The notes under the pieces: generated by a model | What the model was told of the DNA's origin: nothing | Seen by the model: the letters and a program-made list of their open reading frames with translations, nothing else | Database searches by the model: none | Translations under genes and position numbers: made by a program | Shown: in pieces, positions 26,840 to 35,112 of the stretch | How positions within the stretch are numbered: the first letter of the stretch is position 1 | Layout of the letters: each line of letters opens with the position of its first letter | Assembly: GCF_000010805.1 (NCBI RefSeq) | Contig: NC_012522.1 | Span: forward strand, 4,712,001-4,776,000 | Reading direction: 5' to 3' | Origin: Rhodococcus opacus B4 | GTDB lineage: Bacteria > Actinomycetota > Actinomycetes > Mycobacteriales > Mycobacteriaceae | Length of the DNA: 64,000 bases

Positions 26840-28333
26840 ATGACTCCGCACTCCTCTGTGCCCGAGAACGGCGGCGCAGGCCCTGACGCGAGTCCGCATC
26901 CCTTGAACAGCGGACTGGGTGTCGGCGCCATCGTCTTCATGGTGGTGGCCGCCGCGGCGCCGCTCGCCGTCGTCGCCGCGCAGGTGCCCATCGTCATGGC
27001 GTTCGGTGGCAGCATCGGCGCGCCGCTGTTCTTCCTCGTCGCCGCCGTCATCCTCACCTTGTTCGCTGTCGGATACACGCTCATGAGCAGGCACGTCCGC
27101 AACGCGGGGGCGTTCTACTCGTACGTGCAGGCCGGGCTCGGACGGGTGAACGGGCTGGGTGCCGCGTTGCTGGCGCTCGTGTCGTACGCCATGCTCCTCA
27201 TCGCCGTCTACTCCTATCAGGGTGTGGCGGCGAGCAACGCCGCCGCGCATTACCTGCACGTGGACGTCCCCTGGTGGGTGTTCTCGTTCGTGGCTTTCGG
27301 GATCGTCTCCGTGCTCGGGTACCGCGACATCGAACTCAGTTCCAAGATCCTCGGAGTGCTCCTGATCGCGGAGGCACTCATCGTCGTCGTGCTCGATCTC
27401 GCGATCCTCGTCAAGGGTGGCGCCGCCGGACTGACCGCCGCGCCGCTGCTGCCGGCCACGGTGTTCGACGGCTCTCCCGGACTGGGGCTGATGTTCGCGT
27501 TCTTTGCATTCTTCGGGTTCGAGGCGACGGCGGTGTTTCGGAACGAGGCGCGAGACCCCGACCGCACGATTCCGCGGGCGACGTATGTCGCGGTGGTGTC
27601 GATCGGTGCGTTCTATGCGCTGTCCGCGTGGGCCGTCGTCGTCGGAGCCGGCGTCACCGATGCCGTGGGCACGGCGTCGGACGACCCCGTGAACATGGTG
27701 TTCGACCTCGCCACGCGGTATGCCGGAACGGTCGTGCACGACATCATGCAGCTTCTCGTCGTGACCAGCGTCTTCGCGTGCGTGCTGTCGTTCCACAACG
27801 TCATCACGCGGTATCAGTTCACGCTCGGCTCGATGGGAGTGCTGCCGTCGGCGCTCGGCCGGGTCAATGTGAAGTACGGCGCGCCCTCGCGCTCGTCGCT
27901 CGTCCTGACCTCGATCTCCGGAGTGCTGCTCGCGGTGGTGGCGGTCAGCGGCATCGATCCGATCACCCAGGCGTACACGTGGCTGTCCGGTGCGGCCACG
28001 CTCGGGATCGTTCTGCTCATGGCGCTCACCAACCTGGCCGTCATCGTGTTCTTCCGCAGGCGCGATCTCGACAAGCGCCGGTGGAACACGGTCGTGGCGC
28101 CGACTTCGGCGATCGTCGGTCTGCTCGCGGTCGTTGCTCTCGTCGTCACCAACTTCGAGTTGCTCATCGGAGATCGGCTCGGCGCGTGGGTCATCGGGAG
28201 CCTGGTGGCATCAGCCTACGTCGCCGGGGTTGTCGTCGCCCTGCGGATGCGGCGGTCCCGCCCAGCGGTGTATGCGGCGCTCGAGGCGGGCGAACCTGGT
28301 GGGGTGACGCTGCGCAATGCGCAGCAGGGCTGA
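26840..28333 (+). CDS. APC family amino acid/amine permease
   Basis: A 497-residue inner-membrane transporter with about 12 hydrophobic helices. The helix 1 region reads VFMVVAAAAPLAVVAAQVP and the helix 6 region FAFFGFEATAVFRNEARDP, both typical of APC carriers of actinobacteria; a basic C-terminal tail follows. It differs strongly from the permease at 21331, so the pair probably imports different substrates or different parts of one compound. It follows the aminotransferase past a terminator and lies 165 bp before the hydrolase-oxygenase run. Confidence 0.85.
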   Translation: MTPHSSVPENGGAGPDASPHPLNSGLGVGAIVFMVVAAAAPLAVVAAQVPIVMAFGGSIGAPLFFLVAAVILTLFAVGYTLMSRHVRNAGAFYSYVQAGLGRVNGLGAALLALVSYAMLLIAVYSYQGVAASNAAAHYLHVDVPWWVFSFVAFGIVSVLGYRDIELSSKILGVLLIAEALIVVVLDLAILVKGGAAGLTAAPLLPATVFDGSPGLGLMFAFFAFFGFEATAVFRNEARDPDRTIPRATYVAVVSIGAFYALSAWAVVVGAGVTDAVGTASDDPVNMVFDLATRYAGTVVHDIMQLLVVTSVFACVLSFHNVITRYQFTLGSMGVLPSALGRVNVKYGAPSRSSLVLTSISGVLLAVVAVSGIDPITQAYTWLSGAATLGIVLLMALTNLAVIVFFRRRDLDKRRWNTVVAPTSAIVGLLAVVALVVTNFELLIGDRLGAWVIGSLVASAYVAGVVVALRMRRSRPAVYAALEAGEPGGVTLRNAQQG

Positions 28334-28340
28334 CTGGATC

Positions 28341-28385
28341 CGCGCAAATGTCTAGGGTTTCTGGGGTTGTGTGACGGTTTGCGCG
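28341..28385. promoter_or_regulatory. inverted repeat CGCGCAAA / TTTGCGCG before the hydrolase run
   Basis: Perfect 8-bp arms at 28341-28348 and 28378-28385, 29 bp apart. Too open for a terminator; it may be a paired half-site. GATAAT at 28388-28393 follows and could be a -10 box for the 28499 operon. Confidence 0.3.
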
Positions 28386-28405
28386 CTGATAATGTGGCCC
28401 TCAAC

Positions 28406-28416
28406 ACGCAAAGCGT
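28406..28416. promoter_or_regulatory. ACGC-AAA-GCGT palindrome upstream of the hydrolase-oxygenase run
   Basis: ACGCAAAGCGT matches the ACGCAATGCGT palindrome at 22937 except for the central triplet. It lies 83 bp before the TTG start at 28499, suggesting that the same Lrp regulator acts on this run. Confidence 0.5.
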
Positions 28417-28498
28417 TGAATCAATGCCTATTGGATGACGAAATGCGCAGCATCGAGTCGTACCCGCCGCCGGAGCGGCGCAAACAGAGGAGCGTGTC

Positions 28499-29335
28499 TT
28501 GACGATTCAGGACTTTCCCACCGCAGACTGGCCGGGCGGCAAGGCCGCCGCGGTGTCGTTGACCTTCGACGTCGACGCGGAGGTCGGCTGGCTCGGCGAG
28601 GGCGACGAGTACGCACGCCGCCTGACCATCCTGTCCGAGGGTCGCTACGGCGTCACGCGCGGAGTGCCGCGCATCCTCGACCTGCTTGCCCGATACGACA
28701 TTTCGGCCACGTTCTTCGTCCCCGGACACACCGCGGAACACCACCCCGCGATGGTGGAGAGCCTGCTCGATGCGGGGCACGAGATCGGCCACCACGGACA
28801 CCTGCACCTGCGCAGTGACAAGGTGAGCGAGCAGCAGCAGATCGACGAGATCGACGGGGGCCTCGAGGCGCTGGAGCGGCTGGGTGTCCCCCGGCCGCGG
28901 GGATACCGCTCCACCTCCTGGGAACTCACTCCCGAGACGTTCGGACTGCTCGTCGACCGCGGATTCCTCTACGACTCCAGCTGTATGGGCGACGACCGCC
29001 CGTACCTCGAGTCCTGGGACGGGCTCGAGATCCTCGAACTGCCCGTGCACTGGTCGCTCGACGACTGGCCGCGCTTCGGCTGGAACATCGACGGCGGCGG
29101 CAACGTCGCCGACCCGGAGGAGCTGCGCCGGTGCTGGACAGCCGAATTCGAGTCGGCCCGCGCCGAACGCAGGCACACGAGCTTCACCATGCATCCCGAG
29201 GTCATCGGACGTCCCTACCGGCTCGCCCAGTTCGAGCAGGTCGTGGCGCACATGGCCGAATCCGGCGACGTGTGGTTCGCGCGCCTCGACGAGGTCGCCG
29301 AACGGGTGGCGCCGCAGCTGCAGGCGGCGTCGTGA
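28499..29335 (+). CDS. NodB-fold polysaccharide deacetylase family hydrolase (cyclic-imide/allantoinase-like)
   Basis: A 278-residue carbohydrate-esterase-4 fold hydrolase. It has the metal-binding start SLTFDVDAEVGW, ISATFFVPGHTAEHHP and the His pair in GHEIGHHGHLH. No signal peptide is visible, so it acts in the cytosol and not on the wall. Cytosolic members of this wording include cyclic imide hydrolases and the PuuE allantoinase, which open C-N bonds of rings. The start is TTG 28499, with AGAGGAG 7 nt upstream. Its stop overlaps the GTG of the C45 acyltransferase gene (GTGA), so they are translationally coupled in a five-gene run. The substrate is unknown. Confidence 0.82.
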   Translation: MTIQDFPTADWPGGKAAAVSLTFDVDAEVGWLGEGDEYARRLTILSEGRYGVTRGVPRILDLLARYDISATFFVPGHTAEHHPAMVESLLDAGHEIGHHGHLHLRSDKVSEQQQIDEIDGGLEALERLGVPRPRGYRSTSWELTPETFGLLVDRGFLYDSSCMGDDRPYLESWDGLEILELPVHWSLDDWPRFGWNIDGGGNVADPEELRRCWTAEFESARAERRHTSFTMHPEVIGRPYRLAQFEQVVAHMAESGDVWFARLDEVAERVAPQLQAAS

Positions 29336-30837
29336 CCCGCCGGTTCCGCTCCACGCAGACCCGGCCGTGGGACCGGGGCTACGAATTCGGCCGCATCCAC
29401 ACAGAACAGGTCGGCGCCTGCGTGGCCGCGTACCGGCAGCTCTTCGACCGCGCCGCCGGCTCGACCGTCGACCTGAACCACTGGGGAACCCTCGCCCTCG
29501 AGCGGATCACCGCGGCCGCGCCCGCACTCGCCGACGAGATCGCCGGCATCGCGGAGGGCGCCGGTCTGCCGGTCACCGCGGTCGCGGCGATCAATGCACG
29601 CACCGAGGTGCTGGCCGCGGTCGGCGGGACCACGCCGAGCGAGTGCTCGACCGTCGTCAAGCTCCGGGACGGGTCCACACCGGTCTCCGTGCAGGCGTGG
29701 GACTGGTTCGCCGAACTCGCCGACCTCTGGCTCGTCTGGGACATCCCGCACGAGAACGGTCACCTGACCACCACCGTCACCGAATACGGCATCGTCGGCA
29801 AGATCGGCGTCAACGACCGCGGACTCGGCGTGCACTTCAACATCCTCCATCACACCGAGGACGGGAACGGGATCGGCGTCCCGGTGCATGTGCTGGCCCG
29901 CGCCGTGCTAGACGAGTCGCGCGACCTCAACCACGCGCTCGTCCGGCTCGCCCAGGCGGAGGTGTCGGCGTCGACGTCGCTGACGCTCGTCGCGAGCACC
30001 GGTGGCGAATCCGCCGCCGTGAGTGTCGAACTCAATCCCGGCGGAATCGGATACGCTCTGCCGGATCACGACGGCCTGCTCGTCCACACCAACCATTTCC
30101 TCAGTAGTCCGGCGAACCTGCACGACACGGAACTCCGGGACGGACCGGACACCGTGATCCGGTTCGACATGCTCCACCGTCGACTGTCCGGCAGGCCGGA
30201 TGTCGGTACTCCCGCAGTCCTCGAGGCGATGACGTCACATTTGCTCGGCGGCGGAGCGACGTGCTGCCACGGCGACCCGGCCCTGCCCGCGTCGGCTCGC
30301 TTCGAAACCCTCGCCACCGTCTCGCTCGACGTCGAGAACGGAACCCTGACCGCCCATTCCGGTGGGCCCTGCACCATTCCCGCCGATTTCGCGGCACCGA
30401 CCAAGGAGAACACCGTGCTGAAACTGAAGCGTATCGACAACATGGACATCCTCACGCGCGATGTCGACGCACTCGTGGAGTTCTACCACGGCGTCCTCGG
30501 GCTGCCCTTCCACCTCCCGTACGAGAGGGACGAGGAGTGGGCGGCGATCGACATGGGCAACGTGACGCTCTACATCTTCAAATCCGAAGTGGGCGAACAT
30601 GCTCCGCGCCGCACGGCGGTCAATCCCGACAACGCACCCGGCTACGACTCGATCGCATTCGAGGTCGACAGTCTGGACGAGGCCGAGGCCGCGCTGGACG
30701 GGCGCGTCGAATGGGTCGACGAGCGGATCCAGTGGAAGCACCCCAGCGGAACGTGGTACCAGTACCGTCCGTTCTTCGATCCCGACGGCAACATGCTGTA
30801 CGTCACCGAGCCGCACATCGTGGGGGCGGGAGTATGA
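29332..30837 (+). CDS. C45-type acyltransferase/amidohydrolase fused to a VOC (glyoxalase-fold) domain
   Basis: A 501-residue open frame with two parts. Residues 1-360 resemble the C45 / isopenicillin-N acyltransferase family of Ntn-hydrolases (NHWGTLALERITAAAPALADEIAG, and SECSTVVKL with Cys105 as probable autoproteolytic nucleophile, then VQAWDWF). Residues 362-501 are a VOC metalloenzyme domain (KRIDNMDILTRDVDALVEFY, then YQYRPFFDPDGNMLYVTEP). The first part would split or exchange an amide; the second could be a dioxygenase, isomerase or binding protein. An internal AAGGAG 6 nt before GTG 30415 exactly at the domain border suggests the VOC domain may also, or instead, be made alone. Start GTG 29332 overlaps the previous stop. 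Confidence 0.78.
   Translation: MTRRFRSTQTRPWDRGYEFGRIHTEQVGACVAAYRQLFDRAAGSTVDLNHWGTLALERITAAAPALADEIAGIAEGAGLPVTAVAAINARTEVLAAVGGTTPSECSTVVKLRDGSTPVSVQAWDWFAELADLWLVWDIPHENGHLTTTVTEYGIVGKIGVNDRGLGVHFNILHHTEDGNGIGVPVHVLARAVLDESRDLNHALVRLAQAEVSASTSLTLVASTGGESAAVSVELNPGGIGYALPDHDGLLVHTNHFLSSPANLHDTELRDGPDTVIRFDMLHRRLSGRPDVGTPAVLEAMTSHLLGGGATCCHGDPALPASARFETLATVSLDVENGTLTAHSGGPCTIPADFAAPTKENTVLKLKRIDNMDILTRDVDALVEFYHGVLGLPFHLPYERDEEWAAIDMGNVTLYIFKSEVGEHAPRRTAVNPDNAPGYDSIAFEVDSLDEAEAALDGRVEWVDERIQWKHPSGTWYQYRPFFDPDGNMLYVTEPHIVGAGV
30403..30417 (+). promoter_or_regulatory. internal ribosome-binding site and GTG at the domain border
   Basis: AAGGAG (30403-30408), six bases, then GTG at 30415-30417 in frame with the VOC domain. 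This is as good as any ribosome site in the window. It would give a separate 140-residue VOC protein ending at 30837. Confidence 0.55.
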
Positions 30838-31604
30838 GTCTCACCGCAATTCCGAGTGTCCGGTTGGACGACCGCGTCGCATTCGTCACCGGCGCGGCCC
30901 GGGGGATGGGCGCCGCCCACGCGCGGACCCTCGCGTCCCGCGGGGCCGACCTGATCATCGCCGATCTCGACACCGCGGAACTGTCGGCGGTCGCCAAGGA
31001 GATTCGCGACAGCACCGGGCGCCGTGTCGAATGCCTCGAACTGGACGTCACCGCACCGGACGCGGGTGAGCGGGCCGTCGCCATCGCGCAGGACAACTTC
31101 GGTCGCCTCGACATCCTCGTCCACAACGCCGGCATCATGCACGACTGGAAGGCGCTCGGCGAGACACCTGTCGAGAACCTGCGACCGTATCTCGACGTCA
31201 ACGTCCTCGGACCGTACGCCATCATCCGCGCCGCCGCGCCGCTCCTCGCGCGCAGCGACGCCCCACGCGTCATCTTTATCTCCTCGCAGTGGGGGCAGGT
31301 GCCGGACGGTCACTCGTACGGCTACATGGTCTCCAAGACAGCGCAACTCGGCCTGATGAAAGCCCTTGCTGCCGAACTTGTCTCGCAGAAGATCCTCGTC
31401 AACGCCGTCGCCCCGGGCGCGATCCACACCCGGATGGTCCCCGACGACGTCTACGCCGAAGAACTCGCCGCCGTCCCCCTCGGCCGTCTCGGCGACGCCC
31501 ACGAAATAGCCGCGGCCGTCGCCTTCCTCGCCTCCGACGGAGCAGCATTCATCACCGGTCAGACCCTCGCGGTCAACGGTGGAGCGCTCGTCGTCGGCGC
31601 CTGA
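30834..31604 (+). CDS. short-chain dehydrogenase/reductase
   Basis: A 256-residue classical SDR. The cofactor motif is VTGAARGMGAAH, NAG occurs in LVHNAGIMHD, and the catalytic Ser and YxxxK appear in FISSQWGQ and SYGYMVSKTAQ. The acidic residue in IIADLD after beta-2 favours NAD(H). The C-terminal GQTLAVNGGALV is standard. The ATG overlaps the preceding stop (ATGA), so it is coupled to the C45-VOC gene. In a run with a Rieske oxygenase it could oxidise a diol or alcohol intermediate; the substrate is unknown. Confidence 0.9.
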   Translation: MSLTAIPSVRLDDRVAFVTGAARGMGAAHARTLASRGADLIIADLDTAELSAVAKEIRDSTGRRVECLELDVTAPDAGERAVAIAQDNFGRLDILVHNAGIMHDWKALGETPVENLRPYLDVNVLGPYAIIRAAAPLLARSDAPRVIFISSQWGQVPDGHSYGYMVSKTAQLGLMKALAAELVSQKILVNAVAPGAIHTRMVPDDVYAEELAAVPLGRLGDAHEIAAAVAFLASDGAAFITGQTLAVNGGALVVGA

Positions 31605-31623
31605 ACTCCCAGAAAGGACTATC

Positions 31624-32649
31624 GTGACCACCTCGATCCCCGCCCCCACGAAACGTGAACTGGCCGAAGCGTCGATGCGCCGCTCCTGGTTCCCCGTCGC
31701 TCGACTCTGCGACCTCGACACGCCCCAGACGGCCACGCTCCTCGGCGTCAGCCTGGTGATCTACCGCGACGGCGAGGGGCGAATCTCGGTGCAGTCGCGT
31801 CGCTGCCCGCACCGCGGCGGCGACCTGTCGATGGGCGAAGTACACCGGAGTTCCATCGGCTGCCCGTACCACGGCTGGGAGTTCTCCAGTGCCGACGGTA
31901 GCTGCAGCCGCATCCCGTCCCTGGCGGATCAGGGCAAGATCCCGCCGCGCGCGTCGATCGCCACCTACCCGGCGGTCGAACGGTTCGGCCACGTCTGGAC
32001 GGTGCTCGAGGATCCGATCCGCGACATGTACGAGATCGAGGAGTGGCAGGGTCTCGACCTCGAATGGCTTGCCGCCGACCCGATCGACTCGTCCGTCGGA
32101 GTCGGGGTGACGATCGAGAACTTCCGCGACGTCGCGCATTTCCCGTTCGTCCACAAGGTGTCGATGGGCCCGACCCCGGAGGTCGTCGAACCGCTGATCG
32201 TCAACCGCGACGGCCTCGACGTCTGGATGGACCGGCCGCTCGACGCCGGCTCCGGCGACTGGGCCAACGACGGCGATTGCATGATGCGGTACCGCTGCTC
32301 CGCACCGGGTCTCGCGTCCATCACGTACCACTACGAGAAGCTCGGACGCCGCGTCGTCGCCGGGTTCCCGTCGCCGATCGACTACGAGCACGTCAAGATC
32401 TTCTGGGGCGTCGCCAACGAGGTCGGCTACCGGGGCGCGGACCTCGAGGAATGCCTGCGCGTCGAGGAGATGGTGTACCTCGAGGACATCCCGATCGTCG
32501 AATTCATCGAACCCCGCGAGATCCCCTGGGATTCGGAGTTCCAGGAATTCTCCGTGCCCGCCGACCTGTTCACCCTCAACTACCGGCGCTCGTTCACCGA
32601 GCTGATGAATCGTGTCAAGGACGGCAGTCATGTCAACGAGTTCGTCTGA
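31624..32649 (+). CDS. Rieske non-heme iron oxygenase, catalytic subunit
   Basis: A 341-residue aromatic-ring or C-H hydroxylating oxygenase of the VanA/phthalate type (alpha subunit only). The Rieske centre ligands are CPHR and CPYHGW, about 18 residues apart near residues 58-80. The catalytic domain holds the bridging Asp and mononuclear iron ligands in ENFRDVAHFPFVHK. VanA-like enzymes demethylate or monohydroxylate. The start is GTG 31624 with AAAGGA upstream. Its end overlaps the start of the reductase gene by 20 bp. It is the fourth gene of the coupled run from 28499. Confidence 0.9.
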   Translation: MTTSIPAPTKRELAEASMRRSWFPVARLCDLDTPQTATLLGVSLVIYRDGEGRISVQSRRCPHRGGDLSMGEVHRSSIGCPYHGWEFSSADGSCSRIPSLADQGKIPPRASIATYPAVERFGHVWTVLEDPIRDMYEIEEWQGLDLEWLAADPIDSSVGVGVTIENFRDVAHFPFVHKVSMGPTPEVVEPLIVNRDGLDVWMDRPLDAGSGDWANDGDCMMRYRCSAPGLASITYHYEKLGRRVVAGFPSPIDYEHVKIFWGVANEVGYRGADLEECLRVEEMVYLEDIPIVEFIEPREIPWDSEFQEFSVPADLFTLNYRRSFTELMNRVKDGSHVNEFV

Positions 32650-33583
32650 TTCGCAGACACTTCCGCTGCGCGTCGTCGCCGCCCGCTGGGAGTCCGAGTC
32701 GATCACCTCCTACGAGCTCGCCCGTGCCGACGGTGGCGAACTGCCCGCCTGGGAGCCCGGCGCCCACGTCGACGTGCACCTGCCGTCGGGGACGGTCCGG
32801 CAGTACTCGCTGTGCGGCGACCCCACCGATACGTCGCGGTACCGGATTGCCGTCCTCGAACTGCCCGCGGGCCGAGGCGGTTCGGTGGAGGTTCATCGCG
32901 AGCTGCGTCCGGGCCGCGTGATCCCGATCGGCCGCCCGCGTTCGAACTTCGTCTTGGCAGAAGCGGATCGGTACGTGTTCGTCGCCGGCGGCATCGGCAT
33001 CACCCCGATGCTGCCGATGATCCGGGAAGTGCAGCGACGCGGCGGAACCTGGGAACTGGTGTACGGCGCGCGCACCGTCGAGCACTTCGCGTTCGTCCGC
33101 GAATTGGACCCGTCCGCGGTACAACTGGTGCCGCAGGACACGCACGGTCACCTCGATCTGGAGTCCGTCGTGGCGTCCTCGTCGGGGGCGGCGGTCTACT
33201 GCTGCGGTCCCACGCCGCTCATGGATGCGCTGGTGGAACGGATGTCGCGGGCGGGTCGCGGTGACGATCTCCACCTCGAACGGTTCGCCGCGGCGGCACC
33301 CGTGGTCGGGTCGAGCGGCGAATTCGAGGTCGAACTGGCCCGCAGCGAGAAGGTCGTCCCGGTACGTCCCGACCAGACGGTGCTCGAGGCGGTCCGCGAC
33401 GCCGGCATCGACCATCCGTCGTCCTGCGAGATGGGCATCTGCGGGTCCTGCGAGGTGAAGGTCCTCGGCGGCGACGTCGACCACCGCGACGACCTCCTCA
33501 CCGAAAGCGAACGTGCGCAGTGCAACAGCATGATGATCTGCGTGTCCCGGGCCTGCGGTGCCCGCCTCGTCCTCGACCTGTGA
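32630..33583 (+). CDS. Rieske oxygenase reductase (FNR-NAD-[2Fe-2S], phthalate dioxygenase reductase type)
   Basis: A 317-residue electron-transfer protein. Residues about 8-100 are the flavin domain (RQYSLCGDP), about 105-215 the NAD domain (VFVAGGIGITPMLPM, VYCCGPTPLMDAL) and about 230-317 a C-terminal plant-type ferredoxin with ligands in CEMGICGSCEVKV and a late Cys in MMICVSRA. This order fits class IA reductases that serve VanA-like oxygenases. ATG 32630 lies inside the oxygenase gene with AAGGA 9 nt before it. The TGA stop is in the left arm of a dispersed palindromic element. Confidence 0.93.
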   Translation: MSTSSSDSQTLPLRVVAARWESESITSYELARADGGELPAWEPGAHVDVHLPSGTVRQYSLCGDPTDTSRYRIAVLELPAGRGGSVEVHRELRPGRVIPIGRPRSNFVLAEADRYVFVAGGIGITPMLPMIREVQRRGGTWELVYGARTVEHFAFVRELDPSAVQLVPQDTHGHLDLESVVASSSGAAVYCCGPTPLMDALVERMSRAGRGDDLHLERFAAAAPVVGSSGEFEVELARSEKVVPVRPDQTVLEAVRDAGIDHPSSCEMGICGSCEVKVLGGDVDHRDDLLTESERAQCNSMMICVSRACGARLVLDL

Positions 33584-33619
33584 GTACTTATTAACGTCGG
33601 GCGGTTAATAAGTACTCAC
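33580..33619. repeat. dispersed palindromic element, copy C
   Basis: GTGAGTACTTATTAAC and its exact complement form 16-bp arms around the loop GTCGGGCG. It fills the 21-bp gap and both gene ends between the convergent reductase and pxpB: the reductase TGA (33581-33583) and the pxpB TAA (33607-33605) are both inside. The right flank continues GGGCGCGAAGCGCA as at 21316. A role as bidirectional terminator is likely. Confidence 0.9.
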
Positions 33620-34225
33620 GGGCGCGAAGCGCACCACGACGCCGGGACGGAGCAGAGCGGGAGGAGTGCGTCCGGCATCCCAGATCGGTTCGTCCGTGGT
33701 CCCGATGAGCTGCCAGCCGCCGGGCGAACTGCGGGGGTAGATTCCGGTGAACTCCCCGCCCAGAGCCACGGTGCCGGCGGGGACGGAGGTCCGGGGCGTC
33801 GCGCGTCGCGGCACGTGCAGTTCGGGTGCGCCGCCGGTGAGGTACCCGAAACCCGGTGCGAAGCCGCAGAACGCCACCGTCCACGGTGTTCCGGTGTGCG
33901 CCTCGACGACGCCGTCGACACCCAGGCCGGTCAGCTCGGCCACGTCCTCGAGGTCGGGTCCGTCGTACCGCACGGCGATCCGGATCTCCTCCGGGGCGTC
34001 CTCGGCGACCGCCGCCACCGGTTCCGTCGTCCGCACCCACTTGGCGACGCGGTCACGGCTCGTCGCGCCGTGGTCGAACCGCACGAGAATGGTGCGCGCG
34101 GCCGGGATCACCTCCCGGACACCGGGTAGCCGGGACTCGTCCAGGGCACGGAAGTGTGCGAGCACGGTGTCTTGGTCCCCGAACTCGGCGAGGATGGCGC
34201 TTTCTCCGACGTCGAGGATGCGCAT
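33605..34225 (-). CDS. pxpB: 5-oxoprolinase subunit B (PxpB/KipI, AHS1)
   Basis: A 206-residue protein of the AHS1 carboxyltransferase family, subunit of ATP-dependent 5-oxoprolinase. Family wording is VRYDGPDLEDVAELTGL, FCGFAPGFGYLTG, LHVPRRATPRTSVPAGTVALG and SPGGWQLIG. PxpB usually pairs with PxpC, which here is 22 kb away at 10237. ATG 34225 overlaps the stop of pxpA by one base (TGATG), so the two are coupled. The last residues FAPVSTY and the stop are encoded by the palindromic element at 33580, which suggests that the original C terminus was replaced. Confidence 0.92.
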   Translation of the reverse strand: MRILDVGESAILAEFGDQDTVLAHFRALDESRLPGVREVIPAARTILVRFDHGATSRDRVAKWVRTTEPVAAVAEDAPEEIRIAVRYDGPDLEDVAELTGLGVDGVVEAHTGTPWTVAFCGFAPGFGYLTGGAPELHVPRRATPRTSVPAGTVALGGEFTGIYPRSSPGGWQLIGTTDEPIWDAGRTPPALLRPGVVVRFAPVSTY

Positions 34226-34983
34226 CACACGAACGGCTCCACCGTGACGTCCTCGGCGTCGAGCAACGACCGGATGGCGGTGGCCATCTCGACGGCCGCG
34301 GGTGTATCGCCGTGGACGCAGACGGATTCGGCAGTGACCCGGAGGACCGTGCCGTCCACCGCTTCGAGGGTGTGATCGACGACGAGCCTGCGGACTCGCT
34401 CCGCCACGACCGCCGGATCGTGCAGGACGGCGCCTTCCGTCGAACGGGGCACCAGCGTTCCCTCGGGTGTGTACGCACGGTCGGCGAACGCCTCGGTGAC
34501 CGTCCGCAGTCCCGCCTTCTCGGCCTCCTCGAGGAACACCGAACCGGGCAGACCGAGAACCGGAAGCGTGTCGTCGTACGCGCTCACCGCCGCGACCACC
34601 GCGCGGGCCTGCTCCCGGTGATGCACGATCGCGTTGTACAGCGCGCCGTGCGGTTTCACGTACGCGACCGCGGACCCGGACACCTGGGCGAGGCCGTCGA
34701 GGGCTCCGATCTGATAGACGACGTCGGCCGTCAGGTCACGCGGGGCCACGTCGATGAACCGACGTCCGAACCCGGCGAGGTCGTGATAGCCCACCTGCGC
34801 GCCGATCCGGACCGTCAACTCGGACGCCGCGGAACAACAGGCCCACAGTGTCGCGGGATCGCCCGCATGAAACCCGCAGGCCACGTTTGCGCTGGTCACG
34901 AGTTTCAGCATCGCCACGTCGTCGCCGAGGGTCCAGGCACCGTAGCTCTCGCCGAGGTCGCTGTTCAGATCGATTGCCGGCAC
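34225..34983 (-). CDS. pxpA: 5-oxoprolinase subunit A (LamB/YcsF family)
   Basis: A 252-residue protein of the LamB/YcsF family, the 5-oxoprolinase subunit that hydrolyses 5-oxoproline (pyroglutamate) to glutamate with PxpB and PxpC. The N terminus [15 protein letters not shown] and [13 protein letters not shown] are diagnostic; [10 protein letters not shown] and SVCVHGDTP follow. I start at GTG 34983: a TAGTAT -10 box ends 7 nt upstream, family length is about 250, and the longer open frame carries unrelated sequence. It is the first gene of a two-gene unit with pxpB. Glutamate formed could feed the glutamate dehydrogenase. Confidence 0.92.
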   Translation of the reverse strand: MPAIDLNSDLGESYGAWTLGDDVAMLKLVTSANVACGFHAGDPATLWACCSAASELTVRIGAQVGYHDLAGFGRRFIDVAPRDLTADVVYQIGALDGLAQVSGSAVAYVKPHGALYNAIVHHREQARAVVAAVSAYDDTLPVLGLPGSVFLEEAEKAGLRTVTEAFADRAYTPEGTLVPRSTEGAVLHDPAVVAERVRRLVVDHTLEAVDGTVLRVTAESVCVHGDTPAAVEMATAIRSLLDAEDVTVEPFV

Positions 34984-34996
34984 ATATTCGATACTA
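34984..34996 (-). promoter_or_regulatory. probable leaderless promoter of pxpAB
   Basis: On the minus strand TAGTAT (34996-34991) ends 7 nt before GTG 34983, fitting a -10 box for a leaderless transcript. No Shine-Dalgarno sequence precedes the GTG. Confidence 0.45.
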
Positions 34997-35112
34997 GGGT
35001 TCCGAGTGCCGTCTTGTAGATTCTCTCGCGGGGGCGGGCGGAACCGGTGAGGGTCCTGCTGCGTCAGAACAATTGACCGTGTGTGGCGGACCGCGCCATC
35101 GGAGGGGGAAAC

